DNA from: CAUZIZ01 sp965222655
GTDB taxonomy: Bacteria > Acidobacteriota > UBA6911 > RPQK01 > JAJDTT01
NCBI GenBank assembly: GCA_965222655.1
Contig: CBDCUP010000006.1
Coordinates: forward strand, 372,001 to 436,000
Reading direction: 5' to 3'
Length of the DNA stretch: 64,000 nt
Both the position numbers and the translations under genes were made by a program. Shown here piece after piece: positions 61,448 through 64,000 of this stretch. The notes beneath the pieces are model-generated. The model saw nothing but the letters and a program-made list of their open reading frames with translations. It had not been told where the DNA came from and did not search any database. Position 1 is the first letter of the stretch. Each line of letters opens with the position of its first letter.

Positions 61448-62689
61448 TCAGGGCGTATCCTCACCAGAAGGTTGCATCTTTAGCCTCACTCGTATGGCGC
61501 GTCCGTCGCGAACCTCGAGGACCTGGGCTTCAGCTCCTTCAAGTCGGAACACTTCTCCACCCTTCAGAAGACTGCCATGTTGATCGACCAGCAACCCCGA
61601 GAGAGTGTCCACGTGCTCCTGGTCCAGTTCAAGGTGGAGTTGTCGGTTGAGATGGCTCAGAGAAACCTGCCCCTCTACCAGGTAGGAATCGGGACCCTCA
61701 GGCACGATCTCCGAGGTCTCGACGTCAAACTCATCCAGGACTGATCCGACGATCTGCTCCAACACGTTCTCGAGCGTAATCATTCCAACGGTCGTCCCGT
61801 GCTCGTCCACCACCAGAGCCATGTGCTGTCCCTTGGTCTGCATTTCCCGCAGGAGCCTGCTCAAGGGCATGGTTTCAGGCACGAAGGTCAGAGGCTTGGC
61901 AACCGCTTTGAGATCCAAATCTCCCTGGAGAGGAATGCCAATCAGATCCTTGATGTGGATCAGACCGATCACGCTGTCTAGAGAGCCATGACAAAGGGGG
62001 TATCGTGTGTGCTGGGTTGCCCTGGCCAGCGCCAAACACTCTTCCAGCGAGCGATTGATATCGAAGAAAACCACATCCGGCCGGGGCAGCATGACCTGTC
62101 GGCAGGATAACTGGTCAAAACGGAATACGGCGTCCAGGAGACGGAGCTCGGTAGCTGTGAGTTCCCCAGATCGTGCGCCCAGTCGGATCATGGACAGGAT
62201 CTCGGCTTCTGTAGCGGTGGCGGCTGGGCTCCCCCTGGTCAGCGAGTCGGTCAGCTTCTGGATGACCCAGATAAACGGATAAAAGACTCGCTGTAGTCCG
62301 GCAAGTGGAAAGACGATCAGGGGCCAGAGACGCCGCCAGTGCACCGCGCCGTAGGTCTTCGGAAAAATCTCCGACAGCAGCAGAATAGCCAGCGTGAGTG
62401 CGGCCGAAAAAGCGGGAACCCAAGCTGCTCCCAGGGTGGCGCTGGCATACATGCCGGAGAACGCTGCACCTCCGGTGTTGGCAACCGTATTCAGGATGAG
62501 AATGGCCGACGTCGGCACGGCGATTTCGCGCTTCATCGAAAGAAAGCGTTCTGCCTGTGAACGCCGCCTCTTGGAGGAGCGCACTGCCTCTAACGAGGCT
62601 ACTCGGGTAGAGTACAGCGTTGCCTCGAAGAGCGAACACATGGCCGAAATGGACAGCGTTAACACAACGACGATAATAAGACCCGTCAT
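61448..62689 (-). CDS. CNNM/CBS-domain hemolysin-family membrane protein
   Basis: A 413-residue protein. The N-terminal CNNM (DUF21) membrane domain has about four hydrophobic segments (ISAMCSLFEATLYSTR, IAVPTSAILILNTVANTGGAAF, TLAILLLSEIFPKTYG). A cytosolic CBS pair follows (VMLPRPDVVFFDINRSLEECLALA; GQHMALVVDEHGTTVGMITLENVLEQIVG). The C-terminal CorC_HlyC domain (YLVEGQVSLSHLNRQL, DTLSGLLVDQ) closes it. Related proteins take part in Mg2+ or other divalent ion export or regulation. AAGGAG precedes the ATG. Confidence 0.93.
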   Translation of the reverse strand: MTGLIIVVVLTLSISAMCSLFEATLYSTRVASLEAVRSSKRRRSQAERFLSMKREIAVPTSAILILNTVANTGGAAFSGMYASATLGAAWVPAFSAALTLAILLLSEIFPKTYGAVHWRRLWPLIVFPLAGLQRVFYPFIWVIQKLTDSLTRGSPAATATEAEILSMIRLGARSGELTATELRLLDAVFRFDQLSCRQVMLPRPDVVFFDINRSLEECLALARATQHTRYPLCHGSLDSVIGLIHIKDLIGIPLQGDLDLKAVAKPLTFVPETMPLSRLLREMQTKGQHMALVVDEHGTTVGMITLENVLEQIVGSVLDEFDVETSEIVPEGPDSYLVEGQVSLSHLNRQLHLELDQEHVDTLSGLLVDQHGSLLKGGEVFRLEGAEAQVLEVRDGRAIRVRLKMQPSGEDTP

Positions 62690-62997
62690 CTAAATCTCCT
62701 TGCAGCTATCGTACCCGAAACTCCTGAGAGGACCAGAGACAAGGTGGAATTGAAGGAAGTAGAACCGGTCTACAGCGCTACAACTGGACCCGGGAGTGCC
62801 TCAAAATCGTCCCTACTAACACTGCTCAAGGCAATCTATTTTTGTCCTCCAAATACGCCGACTGGAAACATTTGCAGTGCAACAGGGGCGTCTTCTGTGG
62901 GATAATGGCGCGGTTTTACTGAGATTTTCTCGTAGACACATAGGGTCTGGGGACTCAAACGTACGTAGTTGAGGCGCGGGGGAAGGGACATCTTAGT
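62690..62997. other. Divergent intergenic region
   Basis: About 310 bp between the CNNM gene (minus) and the glycosyltransferase-like gene (plus). No gene, repeat or clear promoter is recognised. An A/T-rich segment at 62828-62870 could hold a promoter. Confidence 0.4.
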
Positions 62998-64000
62998 GTG
63001 GATCTGTCAGAACTCCGAATCAACATAGTTTACATTCCTGGTACCGTATCCTACCTCTCTTGTTTCCCATTGAGCTTGATAGAATGGAGCGAAGAGTGTC
63101 GATTTCGACTGGTGTCCAACGGGTGCTCAGCGGACGAGGAAAACACCCTGAGTCAGTTGGCAGACTCCGATGGGAGACTCGAGTTCCTCTCACTTCAGTC
63201 CAACCAGGTGCTGAGTCACGGCGAGGCTCTAACAATCCTTCAACGCCAGGAGACAGACCGCTACTTCGCCTTTCTGGATTCCGACATCTTCGCCACAGGG
63301 GAGTTTCTTTCCGACTTCATCAAAGGCCTTGCTTCAGCTGATGCGGTCTTCTGCAGCCCATCGACCTGGGGCTACGGGGAAGAAACCGAAATGCCTTCCT
63401 GGCAAATGTGGGATTCGGGAGCCTATTCCACCTTGGCTGGCGGCACCTGCATTGGAACTACCCACTGTGCGGCCTACAGCAACGAGATGCTGGCGGAACT
63501 GATGGCGGAGTCGGGCATCGACTTGAGAAGTTACTACTGGCGAGAAATACCCAAGGCGATCCAGAAAGAGCTCACTCAAAGAAAGCAGGTCAAGGCTATA
63601 TTCGACACCGGCAAACTGGCAAACATACTCCTCGGCAACCGGGGCAGGTCTCTGGAGTTGGCAACGGCGCCTACGCTCTCTCACCTCGGCGGAATCAGTG
63701 TTTCGGTTCACAGGATGGGTGCCAGTCTACCTTCAGCGCTGGTGCGATTGCTCGGAGGGACTCTGGGACGGTACATCTACTTCAGGGCGAAGTCTGGACA
63801 GTTCGTAAGTCTTCGAGAGGTAAAGCTGGTCCGGCACAGAGCCCGGGAACGGCGAGCCAGCTCGGAGATCCTCATGCGGTCCTTGAAAGCCCACTTCAAT
63901 GGAACAATGACTCAAGAGGAGCACCAAACCGAGAGCACCGGGGCCTTCCACGAGCTCGACGCCCAGCTGGAGCAAGTCTACCAGAAATACCACGGTCGTC
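62998..64000 (+). CDS. Glycosyltransferase-like protein (partial, cut by the right edge)
   Basis: An open frame from a GTG at 62998 to the window end with no stop (334 codons); the frame is closed at 62941 by TAG. GGGGAAGGGACATCTTA precedes the GTG. The N-terminus is NIVYIPGTVSYLSCFPLSLIEWSEECRFRLVSNGC. A YFAFLDSDIFATGEFL segment then looks like the DxD nucleotide-sugar site of a GT-A glycosyltransferase. Later it has WQMWDSGAYSTLAGGTCIG. The remainder is rich in basic residues. The family is uncertain; GT2-like is the best guess. The C-terminus is missing. Confidence 0.65.
   Translation, partial: MDLSELRINIVYIPGTVSYLSCFPLSLIEWSEECRFRLVSNGCSADEENTLSQLADSDGRLEFLSLQSNQVLSHGEALTILQRQETDRYFAFLDSDIFATGEFLSDFIKGLASADAVFCSPSTWGYGEETEMPSWQMWDSGAYSTLAGGTCIGTTHCAAYSNEMLAELMAESGIDLRSYYWREIPKAIQKELTQRKQVKAIFDTGKLANILLGNRGRSLELATAPTLSHLGGISVSVHRMGASLPSALVRLLGGTLGRYIYFRAKSGQFVSLREVKLVRHRARERRASSEILMRSLKAHFNGTMTQEEHQTESTGAFHELDAQLEQVYQKYHGR

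Overview
The window is a bacterial chromosome segment of fairly high GC content with ordinary AGGAGG-type ribosome binding sites. Housekeeping genes alternate with heavily scarred accessory DNA. Futalosine-pathway menaquinone synthesis (mqnC), an argRGHF operon, DUF1080, Gfo/Idh/MocA, sialidase-like and FG-GAP/VCBS secreted proteins, and very many small palindromic repeats suggest an Acidobacteriota- or Planctomycetota-like heterotroph. That placement is inference from gene content; no rRNA or tRNA was found.

Layout. 1-7.3 kb: RNase J (cut by the left edge) and rsmA on minus, then trxA, purA, an Nramp-like transporter and mqnC on plus. 7.5-9.2 kb: first copy of an IS also present at 36.1-37.7 kb. 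9.4-13.6 kb: argR-argG-argH-argF. 13.9-18 kb: HEAT-repeat protein, metK, a secreted esterase and a rhomboid protease. 18-21.9 kb: xdhC and a headless tex fragment bracketed by two copies of a 360-bp hairpin-rich repeat. 22.2-29.2 kb: coxG-coxS-coxL-coxM-coxD-coxE-mocA, a form II (AYRGAGR) molybdenum hydroxylase operon with its maturation genes. 29.2-39.6 kb: a dense field of intact and broken toxin-antitoxin loci mixed with mobile elements. 39.6-45 kb: a secreted-protein gene split by an IS30 element, an MFS transporter and an IS110-family element. 45.2-48.2 kb: DUF1080, RidA and Gfo/Idh proteins and an ilvD remnant. 48.2-49.7 kb: noncoding DNA containing the SRP RNA gene. 49.7-57.9 kb: a histidine kinase, then a sialidase and a three-gene sialidase/VCBS operon. 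58.1-64 kb: SDR oxidoreductase, malic enzyme, a CNNM/CBS protein and a glycosyltransferase-like gene running off the right edge.

The most distinctive feature is the layered record of mobile DNA. At least three MITE-like families (A, B, C) can be delimited by terminal inverted repeats and target duplications. Two family-A copies were later split by autonomous elements: an ISKra4-type element carrying a DUF4338 (DruA-like) gene, and an IS200-type element. MITEs lie within 0-20 bp of gene ends (trxA, argF, a Gfo/Idh gene, a sialidase gene, the malic enzyme start), and one supplies part of a stop codon. Several toxin genes are broken in ways that can be read exactly: a one-base insertion in vapC, truncated yoeB, relE and parE, and a vapB-like relic split by a MITE. 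Their antitoxins are mostly intact.
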